Source: an uncultured Muribaculaceae bacterium (lineage in GTDB: Bacteria; Bacteroidota; Bacteroidia; Bacteroidales; Muribaculaceae). Taken from it: a DNA stretch of 29,422 bases. Of this stretch, positions 7,714 to 15,341 are shown piece after piece (the stretch's first letter is position 1; each line of letters opens with the position of its first letter). Made by a program: the position numbers and the translations under genes. The notes under the pieces are model-generated. The model was not told where the DNA came from and ran no database searches. It saw nothing but the letters and a program-made list of their open reading frames with translations. The stretch lies in NCBI GenBank assembly GCA_910587235.1, contig CAJUKD010000029.1, positions 1-29,422 on the forward strand, in the 5' to 3' direction.

Positions 7714-9327
7714 TCAGTCCCTGAAAGCCGGCGCTCCGGCGGCATTGGGCGAGCGTATGCGCAGCAGGCGAGCGACGGTAGGCGCAACGCGGCGTGCGTC
7801 GACGGGGGTGTCGATGCGGCGCGCTTCCATCGAGGGAGCCATTATGAATACCGGCGCGGTTGTTCCTACGGCGCGTTGAGCCGTAGGGATACGCTGCGGG
7901 TCGGGTGCGTTGTTGTAGTCGTCGATCAGGTCGAAACCCGGCAGGACGGTGATGCGTACATCGCCGCTGTGATGAAGGTCGGTATTTCGGCGCAGGGCCT
8001 CGGCATTGGCTCCGGCATGTCCGCGGGCGATTTCGTCGATGGTATATGCGCTTTCAACTCCTGTCATGCGCAGCAGGAAAGCGGCGGCCTCGTCGCGTAC
8101 GTCGGCAGGGTCGAGTTCGCGCTCTTTGAGCAGTTTGTGGTTGAGATAGAATTCCCCGCGGTGATATCCGGCCACGTATTCGCCGTTGCCGTGCAGGGCC
8201 ATAAGGTACATGTTCAGCAGCGACAGTGCCTTGCGTGTCGAAAATTCGCCGTAGGGGATCCGCCATTGCTCGTCGTCGCGGCGACTGCGTGTGCGAGGGG
8301 GTGTCGCGGCCAGAAAGATGATGCTGTTGCCGGCGCCGACACGCTTGTCTACGGCTTTGAAAAGGCGGTCGAGCTGGCGGTCGAGCCGGATGTATGAGTC
8401 CATCAGCTCTACGCGTGTGTCGCTGTTCTTGCTATAGTCGAACGCTTGCAGCGAATAGCTCAGGTTGAGCATATCGGTGCCGTCGTGACTCCCCATTGCC
8501 AGCTTGTCCATCATGTCGACAGCCACATCGGTGACTTCGGCCGACATTAGCGGCGACTGCACGAACATGTCGAGCCTTGCCGCGTTTGCCCGCGGGAATA
8601 CGTAGCGGAACGGGTAATGCTTCAGGTGATCGGGCAGATTGGGATAGTTTTTAGGTTCTATGGCCGGATACCAGCTCATGGTGTCGAGTCGCATCGACAG
8701 CGGCCTTAGGCGGTTGCGTGTCGATACGGTGGTGGGCATGTCGCGGTAGAATGTGCTCGAGGCCCAGTTCGCCGTCCGCCTGTCGAGCCATATCGCGGCG
8801 TTGCCGCTGTGTCCGGCCATGATTATGGCGTCGGCGGCTTCCGGCGCTATAGAGTACACGAGGTTCACGCCTCCTGCGGCCACACGCAGTTCGTCGGCCA
8901 GAGTGCTTACGCGCAGCGCTGCCGGCGAGTATGTGCCGTTGGTGAAGTTGCCTATCGTCGTCGGGTCGTGGAAAACGCCGGTGGCGCGGTGTGCCTCGCG
9001 GTCGTAGACTTCGGCTCCTCCGATTCCGCTGACGGCCGGCGAGGCGCCGGTGAATATCATGGCGGTGGCGGCGGTGGCGTCGACCGGGGTTCCGTAGTCG
9101 GCGTTGAGCAGCACAAGGCCTTCGCGCGCCAGACGGTTGAATCCGCCTTGGCCGAATCGGCTTTGCAGAAGTTCCAGATAGTCGTTGTCAAGACCGTCGA
9201 CCATTATGCCGACGACAAGACGCGCCTGCGGCGACGGCTCTCCGGCAGGGAGGGTCATCGTCACCATCGAGGCCAGAAGAGCCAGGACGATGCGGGGCAT
9301 CTTGGTGCGGCAGGCGGTTGCGGACAT
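7714..9327 (-). CDS. Exported alkaline-phosphatase-fold protein, probably catalytically inactive
   Basis: The product is 537 aa with a signal peptide (hydrophobic stretch residues 11-27). The ATG at 9327 is preferred to the one at 9300 because an A-rich stretch precedes it. The fold is recognisable from 'LVVGIMVDGLDNDY' (36-50), 'MIFTGASPAVSGI' (90-102), 'RLDRQLDRLF' (314-323) and the C-terminal 'RVAPTVARLLRI'. From my recall of PafA-type phosphatases, most catalytic positions are lost. Only the first metal Asp (D44) remains. The usual DxxxH after the 'SYS' strand is replaced (QAFDYSKN, 294-301), TADHG is replaced by AATPP (340-344), the K-x-R substrate pair is missing near 161-166, and the late metal His is absent before 'APVFIM'. 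It may therefore act as a binding or scaffold protein. It begins 16 nt after the DUF4105 gene, probably as the last gene of the operon. Confidence 0.75.
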   Translation of the reverse strand: MSATACRTKMPRIVLALLASMVTMTLPAGEPSPQARLVVGIMVDGLDNDYLELLQSRFGQGGFNRLAREGLVLLNADYGTPVDATAATAMIFTGASPAVSGIGGAEVYDREAHRATGVFHDPTTIGNFTNGTYSPAALRVSTLADELRVAAGGVNLVYSIAPEAADAIIMAGHSGNAAIWLDRRTANWASSTFYRDMPTTVSTRNRLRPLSMRLDTMSWYPAIEPKNYPNLPDHLKHYPFRYVFPRANAARLDMFVQSPLMSAEVTDVAVDMMDKLAMGSHDGTDMLNLSYSLQAFDYSKNSDTRVELMDSYIRLDRQLDRLFKAVDKRVGAGNSIIFLAATPPRTRSRRDDEQWRIPYGEFSTRKALSLLNMYLMALHGNGEYVAGYHRGEFYLNHKLLKERELDPADVRDEAAAFLLRMTGVESAYTIDEIARGHAGANAEALRRNTDLHHSGDVRITVLPGFDLIDDYNNAPDPQRIPTAQRAVGTTAPVFIMAPSMEARRIDTPVDARRVAPTVARLLRIRSPNAAGAPAFRD

Positions 9328-9343
9328 TATCTGTTTTGTTGTG

Positions 9344-10558
9344 TTATCGCTTGTTTCGTCGTGAAGCTGTCGCGGTCAGCCTGACGTATGTGGCCGAACG
9401 CAGCATTTCCGTAAGGATTACGGGCAAAAAGGCCGGATTGGCCGACTGCGGTAAAAAAGGCCACACAGCCACGAAGATTAAAAGCACTGCAAAGTTAATG
9501 ATTTGATAACAAATTAACACGCATTTCCCCTTTTTTAACCAAAGGAATATCGCGGGAATCAGGCAGAGCGGATTGAGCCACACGTATAGCCAGTTGGGCG
9601 ACGTGGCTTCGTGGACAGACACGAATATCAGGAACGTGAGCACGCAGCCTGTAAGGCCGAGCACGCCGAAGAACACGGTGTCGAACAGGCGGCTCAGTGT
9701 GCTGTATGCCCCGCGGCGCAGGTCGGCTATGCTCAAGGCCGCACCCAGAAGCAGGAGGAGGATGAATGCGGCCGCAGGTGTCAGGTACCATGGGGTGGGG
9801 GCGAGTACGGCATTTTCTTCGGAGAAGTCGGCAAGTACGTTCGTCGCGCCGACGAGCCTCCGGCCTCCGGCAGTGGCCGATGCCATCTGCACGGCCAGAG
9901 TGGCGGGAGCGAAACTTTCCTCGCGGCGGCTTATCGGGCGGTCTATGCCGGAGCCGAGGGCGAGGTCTATGCCGAACTGGAACCACGGGTAGTTGCGGTG
10001 GTAGCGGCGCATGGAATTGCGGAATGTCACCGGCAGCGACGACTGTGCCTCGTCGGGTCCGGGACCGAGCATTATGCTGTCGCCTACGGCCAGTTCTATA
10101 AGCCTCAAGGGACGTGTGGCGCAATTGTCGAGCACGTAGTTGTAGCGGTACGTGCGGTTTTCCGGACGCAGATTTTCCGCCGTGAGTTCGATCAGACGCG
10201 CTTTTTGCGTGCTGTCGAGGTCGAGTTCCTGCTCGATAACCCGCCGTCCCTGACGCCGGTATGAATCCAGAAAAGGCTGCCAGGGCATTGCTCCGGCCAT
10301 ATAGTCGGTCTGTCCGCTGACAAAGCGGTAGACGAAGTTGGGACTGTCGAAATCGAACAGCCCGAAGTTCACGGCTATGTCGGCGCCGCCGGGCATACGC
10401 AGGCGCAGAGCCGAGTGTCCCTCAAGCTCGTAGATGTCGCTGCCCGGATAGATGGTGACAAGACTGACTACGGTGTCGGGGCGCTCTTGCGCTGCTGCCG
10501 GCGCCGTTCCGGCGCTTATGAGCATGATGGTTGCGGCTATGGCGAGCAGGCGTTTCAT
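9344..10558 (-). CDS. DUF4105 (Lnb N-terminal periplasmic domain) membrane protein
   Basis: The product is 404 aa. The ATG at 10558 overlaps the queE stop by 4 nt (ATGA) and starts a signal sequence (residues 1-23, ending in PAAAQ). Residues about 25-230 form the DUF4105 / Lnb N-terminal periplasmic domain. This has a conserved His in 'LEGHSALRL' and Cys in 'VLDNCATRP', an arrangement reminiscent of Cys-His hydrolases; activity is not established. Four or so membrane helices follow from about residue 270, with a basic C-terminus (SRRNKR). Its place between queE and the phosphatase-fold gene looks like translational packing rather than a metabolic link to queuosine. Its function is unknown; a periplasmic role at the envelope is the likely reading. 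Confidence 0.82.
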   Translation of the reverse strand: MKRLLAIAATIMLISAGTAPAAAQERPDTVVSLVTIYPGSDIYELEGHSALRLRMPGGADIAVNFGLFDFDSPNFVYRFVSGQTDYMAGAMPWQPFLDSYRRQGRRVIEQELDLDSTQKARLIELTAENLRPENRTYRYNYVLDNCATRPLRLIELAVGDSIMLGPGPDEAQSSLPVTFRNSMRRYHRNYPWFQFGIDLALGSGIDRPISRREESFAPATLAVQMASATAGGRRLVGATNVLADFSEENAVLAPTPWYLTPAAAFILLLLLGAALSIADLRRGAYSTLSRLFDTVFFGVLGLTGCVLTFLIFVSVHEATSPNWLYVWLNPLCLIPAIFLWLKKGKCVLICYQIINFAVLLIFVAVWPFLPQSANPAFLPVILTEMLRSATYVRLTATASRRNKR

Positions 10559-11106
10559 CTGATGTCGATCAGTTTGTGGGTCTGAAGCGACAGCCTCCAG
10601 CGCGGATGACGCATGATATATTCGACGGTTTCGGCGACATTCACTCCCGAGCAGGGCTGCAGGAAGAGGCGCGGCGCCGGCAGCAGCGACGCTGTCTGCT
10701 CGACGTCCTGTCCCTGATAGACGATTTTCAGTTCGTCGATGCGGTTCACCTCCCAGGGAGCGTCCTTTGGAGAACATGTCACCCAGTCCACTTCGGGCGG
10801 AACGGGCATGGAACCGTTAGTTTCCACCTGCACATAAAATCCGCGGGCCTTGATGGCGCGCAAAAGGTCGCTGTCGAGCTGCAGCAGCGGCTCGCCGCCT
10901 GTAGCCACCAGATGGCGGGCGGGAAATGCGGCGACGGCTTCAGCTATTTCGTCGGCGTCCATGGCCGTGAAGTTCTTGAAATCGGTGTCGCAGAAAGGAC
11001 AGGCGCGGTTGCAGCCTGCGAATCGCAGGAACACCGCCGGCGTACCCGTATAGAAGCCCTCGCCCTGAAGCGAGTAGAATATTTCGTTGACGCGGTATTT
11101 TTTCAT
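10555..11106 (-). CDS. queE: 7-carboxy-7-deazaguanine synthase QueE
   Basis: QueE is the radical-SAM enzyme that turns 6-carboxy-tetrahydropterin into 7-carboxy-7-deazaguanine on the route to queuosine. The product is 183 aa. I chose the ATG at 11106 because it gives the family N-terminus 'KKYRVNEIFYSLQGEG'. The 4Fe-4S/SAM motif is C32-x3-C36-x2-C39, followed by the glycine-rich 'VATGGEPLLQ' SAM-binding loop. The substrate-side 'VETNGS' and 'SPKDAPWEVN' motifs are present. The gene follows queD by 32 nt and its stop overlaps the next start by 4 nt. Together with queD it covers two consecutive steps; queC, needed next, is not in the window. Confidence 0.95.
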   Translation of the reverse strand: MKKYRVNEIFYSLQGEGFYTGTPAVFLRFAGCNRACPFCDTDFKNFTAMDADEIAEAVAAFPARHLVATGGEPLLQLDSDLLRAIKARGFYVQVETNGSMPVPPEVDWVTCSPKDAPWEVNRIDELKIVYQGQDVEQTASLLPAPRLFLQPCSGVNVAETVEYIMRHPRWRLSLQTHKLIDIR

Positions 11107-11138
11107 CGTTTTATTGTTTGTCTTGCCGCTTTTTCCGT

Positions 11139-11471
11139 TCAGTCTTTTTCGTATGCCGCGGTGTTGCCTTCGCTCTCCTGCACCTCGACGCGGTAGCAGT
11201 TTGCCACGTTGTCGCATATCCACCGGGCGATGTTCTCGGCCGTGGGGTTGAAGTCGAGTGTGTCGTTGAGGCACGAGTGGTCGAGCCGTTCCGACACTAT
11301 CTTCTTGATGTCGGTGAAGTCGGTAACCATGCCGTTGGCATTCAGTTCGGCAGCGCGGCAGTGTACGGTCACGATCCAGTTGTGGCCGTGCAGGCGCGTG
11401 CATTTGCTCGGATAGTCGAGTTCGAGGCGGTGTGCCGCCGATATTTCAAGTCGTTTGCTTACGTAGTACAT
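11139..11471 (-). CDS. queD: 6-carboxytetrahydropterin synthase QueD
   Basis: QueD (PTPS family) converts dihydroneopterin triphosphate into 6-carboxy-5,6,7,8-tetrahydropterin, the substrate of QueE. The product is 110 aa, normal for the family. The zinc ligands H14, H28 and H30 (LHGHNW) and the catalytic Cys C24 are all present, and 'PTAENIARW' carries the conserved Glu near the active site. The start overlaps the end of the CCA-adding enzyme gene by 13 nt, so the two are probably translationally coupled. Confidence 0.95.
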   Translation of the reverse strand: MYYVSKRLEISAAHRLELDYPSKCTRLHGHNWIVTVHCRAAELNANGMVTDFTDIKKIVSERLDHSCLNDTLDFNPTAENIARWICDNVANCYRVEVQESEGNTAAYEKD

Positions 11472-12907
11472 TGTTGTTGGTCGTATGGTGGATTGACGGG
11501 TTCGATTCCTGCGCGGCGCCCGAGTTCATAGAGATAATCTATGGCGGCTTCGCGGGTATCGTCGATGTCGCATTCGCGTATGGCGTTCTGCAGGTTTTTT
11601 ATGAAGAAGCCTACCTGCGGGCCTTGCGGCAGGCCGAATATGTGCATCACTTCTGAGCCGTCGACGGGGAATTTTCGTGTCCGCTGGCGGTCTTTTTCCT
11701 TTATTACGGCGATTTTTTCCTCGACGAGGTCGAAGTTTGCCAAAAAACGCTGTTTCTTGGCCTCGTCCTTGCTGGTTATATCGGCGCGTGCGAGTATCAT
11801 AAGGTCGTCCAGATCATCGCCTGCATAGTTTGCCAGCCGACGGACGGCGCTGTCGGTCACTTCGTCCTCGACAAGCGCTATGGGGCGCATGTGCAGCTCC
11901 ACAAGTTTGGCCACATAGCGCATCTCGGCGCCTTGCGGGAATTTCATGCGCGAGAATATTCCGGGTATCATCTTGGCGCCTATGAAATTGTGGTTGTGGA
12001 AAGTCCATCCCCGGGCGGGGTCGAAGTGCTTGGTCTGCGGTTTGGCTATGTCGTGGAACAGGGCGGCCCAGCGAAGCATGATATTGTCGCTTTTGGCGGC
12101 CACGGCGTCGAGCACACCCATAGTGTGCAGGAAGTTGTCCTTGTGGCCGTGCCCTTTTACAACGTCGACACCTTTGAGCCGTGCGAGTTCGGGCAGTATG
12201 ATTTGCAGCAGGCCGCTGTCGTGGAGCAGTCGCCAGCCTGTCGACGGACGCGGTGCGGCCATGATTTTAAAAAGCTCGTCCTTGATGCGTTCGCGGGCGA
12301 GGATCTCGACACGCTGCGCGTTGCGGCGCAGAGCCTCGAAGGTTTCCGGCGCCAGGGTGAAATCGAGCTGTGTGGCGAAGCGTACGGCGCGGAGCATACG
12401 CAGCGGGTCGTCGCTGAACGTTATGTCGGGGTCGAGCGGTGTGCGGATGATGCGTTTGTCGATGTCGGACAGGCCGTCGTAAAGGTCGATGACTTCGCCG
12501 AAATTGTCGGCGTTGACGCTGATGGCCATGGCGTTGATTGTGAAGTCGCGGCGGGCTATGTCTTCTTCGAGCGTGCCGTCTTCGACCACCGGGTTGCGCG
12601 ACGAACGGTCGTAGGACTCGCGGCGTGCGCCGACGAATTCCAGTTCGAGGTCGCCGCGGCGTATCTGTGCGGTGCCGTAGCTACGGTAGACATTGACATG
12701 CGCGCCACGGCCGAGGCGTCCGGCGACTGTCTGTGCCAGGTCTATGCCCGAACCGACGGTCACGAAGTCGATGTCCTTCGAGTGGCGGCTTATTATCATG
12801 TCGCGTACGTAACCGCCTACGACGTAGCACGGGCGTCCGACAGCGTCGGCCGCTTCTCCTACGGTTTTGAATATCCGGTTGTGTAACAGTTTGTCTTTTA
12901 GATTCAT
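11459..12907 (-). CDS. cca: CCA-adding tRNA nucleotidyltransferase with HD domain
   Basis: The product is 482 aa. The N-terminal class II nucleotidyltransferase head has the G-G-x-V-R-D loop at residues 31-36 and the metal-binding D46-x-D48. 'RRDFTINAMA' and 'DPLRMLRAVRFA' are the flexible-loop and base-selecting regions. A C-terminal HD domain (around 'RWAALFHDIAKP') is present, as in many bacterial CCA or poly(A) polymerase family members. The predicted role is to add or repair the 3' CCA of tRNAs in the cytoplasm. This fits the window, since tRNA-Ser and tRNA-Pro lack an encoded CCA. Family members can also be A-adding or poly(A) enzymes; sequence alone does not settle this. The 3' end overlaps queD by 13 nt. 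Confidence 0.93.
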   Translation of the reverse strand: MNLKDKLLHNRIFKTVGEAADAVGRPCYVVGGYVRDMIISRHSKDIDFVTVGSGIDLAQTVAGRLGRGAHVNVYRSYGTAQIRRGDLELEFVGARRESYDRSSRNPVVEDGTLEEDIARRDFTINAMAISVNADNFGEVIDLYDGLSDIDKRIIRTPLDPDITFSDDPLRMLRAVRFATQLDFTLAPETFEALRRNAQRVEILARERIKDELFKIMAAPRPSTGWRLLHDSGLLQIILPELARLKGVDVVKGHGHKDNFLHTMGVLDAVAAKSDNIMLRWAALFHDIAKPQTKHFDPARGWTFHNHNFIGAKMIPGIFSRMKFPQGAEMRYVAKLVELHMRPIALVEDEVTDSAVRRLANYAGDDLDDLMILARADITSKDEAKKQRFLANFDLVEEKIAVIKEKDRQRTRKFPVDGSEVMHIFGLPQGPQVGFFIKNLQNAIRECDIDDTREAAIDYLYELGRRAGIEPVNPPYDQQQCTT

Positions 12908-12940
12908 TGCAAGCGTGGTCGGGGGTGGTTGCGCGGCTGC

Positions 12941-14152
12941 TTACTGTAGCGGCGTGATGTCTTCCGGAGCGTCGGTTATGCGTTCGGCGCCTCCGCTGTC
13001 GCGCACTATGTAGGTGTTCTCTATCCCGACGGCACCTATGCCGGGGATAACGAATTTAGGTTCTACGGCTATGACATTGCCGGCTTCGAGGATGTCGCGC
13101 GAGCGCGGGGCGAGCACGGGCAGTTCGTTGACTTCGATACCTACGCCGTGGCCGACGAATCCCGCATGGTAGCGGTGCCCCATGAAGTATTCCTCCATTC
13201 CGGCGTCGGCTGCCATTCCGGCAGCAAGGCGGTAGAGGTCGGCGGCTTTTGCGCCCGGACGTGCGGCATCGGCTACGGCGCGGCAGATGTCGGCCGAGAG
13301 CTTGTTGGCGGCTTCCGCTTTTTCAGGGACGGAAGTGCCGGCTACGTAGCAGCGCGTCATGTCGGTCATGTAGCCGGTGTAGTTGCCGTTGACGTCGACC
13401 ATCACGGGTATTCCGGGCCGGATGACAGTGCCGTCGGCGCCCACGGGCAGCGACGGGTTCAGACCTTCGCCGCCCATGGCAAAGTCGTAGGGCGACGGGG
13501 TGTTGGCGTTCTCGCCCGTCAGCACATTGCCCATGTATAGCTCCATGTCGTCGCCGGCAGTGCGGAACTGTCCCAGACAGCCTTCGAGGCGCGAGGCGCG
13601 TTCGATCTCTATCTGGAGTTCGATGTCGCTCATCCCTTCGCGGTATAGATGCGGGATGCGGGAATAGACGCGGGCATGCCGCATGCCTGATTCGCGCAGC
13701 TTGTGCTGTTCGACGGTGGTCTTCACGGCGCGGGCGCGGCGGAGCGCTATCGAGGCGTTGCCTGCGGCGGCTTCCGTGCGGCCGAGGGCGGCGTCGAGCC
13801 GCCGCGCGGCGGAATAGCTCAGGCTGTCAAGCTCGAGAGCAACGACTGTGGGATCGGTGCCGGCGGCCGCTATTGTGCCGGCTATCTCTTCGGGCTTGCG
13901 TATATAGTGCAGCCCGGGACCTTCGAGGTGGTTTGGACGGCGTACGAAGTACAGCGGAGAGTCGAGCTTGCGGCTCACCAGTATGTAGCCGGAGAAAACG
14001 CGACCTGTCAGGTAATATATGTTGGCCTTGTCGTGGACGAGTATGGCTTCGATGCCGGATTCGCCCATTATGTCGCAGAGGCGGCGGAGCCTGAGTTTCT
14101 GCTCTCCGCCTTGCAGCAGTACGATGTCGCTGTGGTTTGCGGGTTCTTTCAT
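12941..14152 (-). CDS. M24 family metallopeptidase (Xaa-Pro aminopeptidase-like)
   Basis: The product is 403 aa with a creatinase-like N-terminal domain (about 20-155) and a pita-bread M24 domain (about 158-395). All five metal ligands are visible: D253, D264, H335, E364 and E378, so an active dinuclear peptidase is expected. Substrates would be peptides with proline in the second position; creatinase-like activity cannot be excluded. There is no signal peptide, so it is cytoplasmic. I chose the ATG at 14152 because it overlaps the stop of the HAD gene by 4 nt, a coupling pattern repeated in this operon. Confidence 0.9.
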   Translation of the reverse strand: MKEPANHSDIVLLQGGEQKLRLRRLCDIMGESGIEAILVHDKANIYYLTGRVFSGYILVSRKLDSPLYFVRRPNHLEGPGLHYIRKPEEIAGTIAAAGTDPTVVALELDSLSYSAARRLDAALGRTEAAAGNASIALRRARAVKTTVEQHKLRESGMRHARVYSRIPHLYREGMSDIELQIEIERASRLEGCLGQFRTAGDDMELYMGNVLTGENANTPSPYDFAMGGEGLNPSLPVGADGTVIRPGIPVMVDVNGNYTGYMTDMTRCYVAGTSVPEKAEAANKLSADICRAVADAARPGAKAADLYRLAAGMAADAGMEEYFMGHRYHAGFVGHGVGIEVNELPVLAPRSRDILEAGNVIAVEPKFVIPGIGAVGIENTYIVRDSGGAERITDAPEDITPLQ

Positions 14153-14793
14153 TTCAGTGGCGCGACGATGTCGCAGAGTTGTGTGATGCTGTCGATTGTA
14201 TGTTCGGCACCGCTCACGTGGTGGCCGAAGCCGTAGCGTGCCCACGCGAAATCGATGCCGGCGGCGTGGCTGCTGCGGCAGTCGCCGGCGGTGTCGCCTA
14301 CGTAGAGCGGAGCCTTTAGATTATAACAAGCGACAAGGCGCCGGATGTTCACGTCTTTTTCCACTCCTGTGGCGCCGAAAGAGAGTGTTTCGGTGAAGAA
14401 ATCACTCAGTCCGGTGTATGCAAGGAAGTTAGTCAGACCGTCAGGCCCGCAGTTGCTGACCATGAACATGCGTGTTCCGCTGTCGTGCAGACGCTGCAAG
14501 GTGGGGCGGACGCCTTCGTAGAGCCTGCCGCCGAGTTCGGGCATCATGCGGCATTCGTTGTCTAGAAGCCGGCGCAGGAAATTGTCAGGATCCACATCGC
14601 TGCCGTCGAGCAGATTGTGCAATATGGACTCGAGTGGAGTGCCCATAAGCTCGCAGAGCTGACGGCGCGTCACCTCCGGCACGTCGAGCTTCGTTTCGGC
14701 TATGGTGGCGTTCCACACCCGGCAGTATGAGTCGACGGCATCCCACAGGGTGCCGTCCATGTCGAATATGACGCTGTCGTAGTTCTTTGTCAT
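14149..14793 (-). CDS. HAD-superfamily phosphatase (phosphoglycolate phosphatase-like)
   Basis: The product is 214 aa. The HAD motifs are in order: motif I D11-M-D13-G-T, an all-helical type I cap (about 18-95), motif II 'MVSN', a motif III Lys in 'GVEKD', and motif IV 'GDTAGD'. This matches small-molecule phosphatases of the Gph/PGMB type. The real substrate cannot be read from the sequence. Both ends overlap the neighbouring genes by 4 nt (gldH before, M24 peptidase after). Confidence 0.9.
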   Translation of the reverse strand: MTKNYDSVIFDMDGTLWDAVDSYCRVWNATIAETKLDVPEVTRRQLCELMGTPLESILHNLLDGSDVDPDNFLRRLLDNECRMMPELGGRLYEGVRPTLQRLHDSGTRMFMVSNCGPDGLTNFLAYTGLSDFFTETLSFGATGVEKDVNIRRLVACYNLKAPLYVGDTAGDCRSSHAAGIDFAWARYGFGHHVSGAEHTIDSITQLCDIVAPLK

Positions 14794-15290
14794 CGGTCGA
14801 TGGTGTTTTTTTCAGGAATAAAGATCATGCCTATCTGTTCGATGGCGTCGAGAGTGTCGGTGCGCATGATGTGGCGCAGGGTCAGTGTGGCTTCCGCGCT
14901 GTCGGCGAGGACTATTCCGCGGGCCACGGTGTCGGCGCGCTGGAAATCGGTTCCGAGTCCGTGGCCGAGCCGGCGGCCGTAGACGTCGGCGAGGAGTATG
15001 TTGAGAGTGTCGCGGCGCATGCCGGTGGCGTCGCCCAGTTCAAGCCAGATGTTGCTGTAGGGATATGAACGGCTGTGCCTTACTACGATAAGCAGATCGC
15101 CGGCGACGGGTGTCGCCGTACTGTCGGCTCCTGCGGCTTCCGAGAAATCGAAGCGCAGGGTGTCGCCGTAGATCCAGCGGGCGTCGGCCATGGTGTGGAA
15201 GCGGCTGTAGCGCTCGCCCTCCCTCAGGCACGAAGCCGGCAGGAGGGCGAGGACTATGACGCTAAGTATGGCACCGAGGATTTTTTTCAT
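14790..15290 (-). CDS. gldH: Gliding-motility-type lipoprotein GldH
   Basis: The product is 166 aa with a lipoprotein-style signal (residues 1-21, 'LLPASC', predicted lipidated Cys at 21; the Pro at -3 is unusual). The body contains 'YSNIWLELGD', 'DTLNILLADVYGRRLG' and the closing 'IGMIFIPEK', typical of GldH. GldH is required for gliding in Flavobacterium; in non-gliding Bacteroidales its role is unclear but probably lies at the envelope. The gene follows ricT by 51 nt, a gap holding a TTTAGGG-like repeat, and overlaps the HAD gene. Confidence 0.88.
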   Translation of the reverse strand: MKKILGAILSVIVLALLPASCLREGERYSRFHTMADARWIYGDTLRFDFSEAAGADSTATPVAGDLLIVVRHSRSYPYSNIWLELGDATGMRRDTLNILLADVYGRRLGHGLGTDFQRADTVARGIVLADSAEATLTLRHIMRTDTLDAIEQIGMIFIPEKNTIDR

Positions 15291-15303
15291 TTTCAGAATT
15301 TGC

Positions 15304-15341
15304 CTCTAAACTTTAAACCCTAAACTTTCAACTCTAAACCC
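15304..15341. repeat. TTTAGAG/TTTAGGG-type heptamer repeat, copy B
   Basis: The plus strand reads units of the form CTCTAAA, CTTTAAA, CCCTAAA, CTTTCAA, CTCTAAA, CCCT. The array fills almost the whole gap between the ricT stop (15342) and the gldH start (15290). It is the reverse complement of the units seen at 1994..2020 and mixed with respect to those at 22527..22596. Confidence 0.85.

Noticed and set aside
10555..11471. Complete queuosine precursor operon
   Set aside because: Only queD and queE are adjacent; queC, queF and the GTP cyclohydrolase gene are not in the window.
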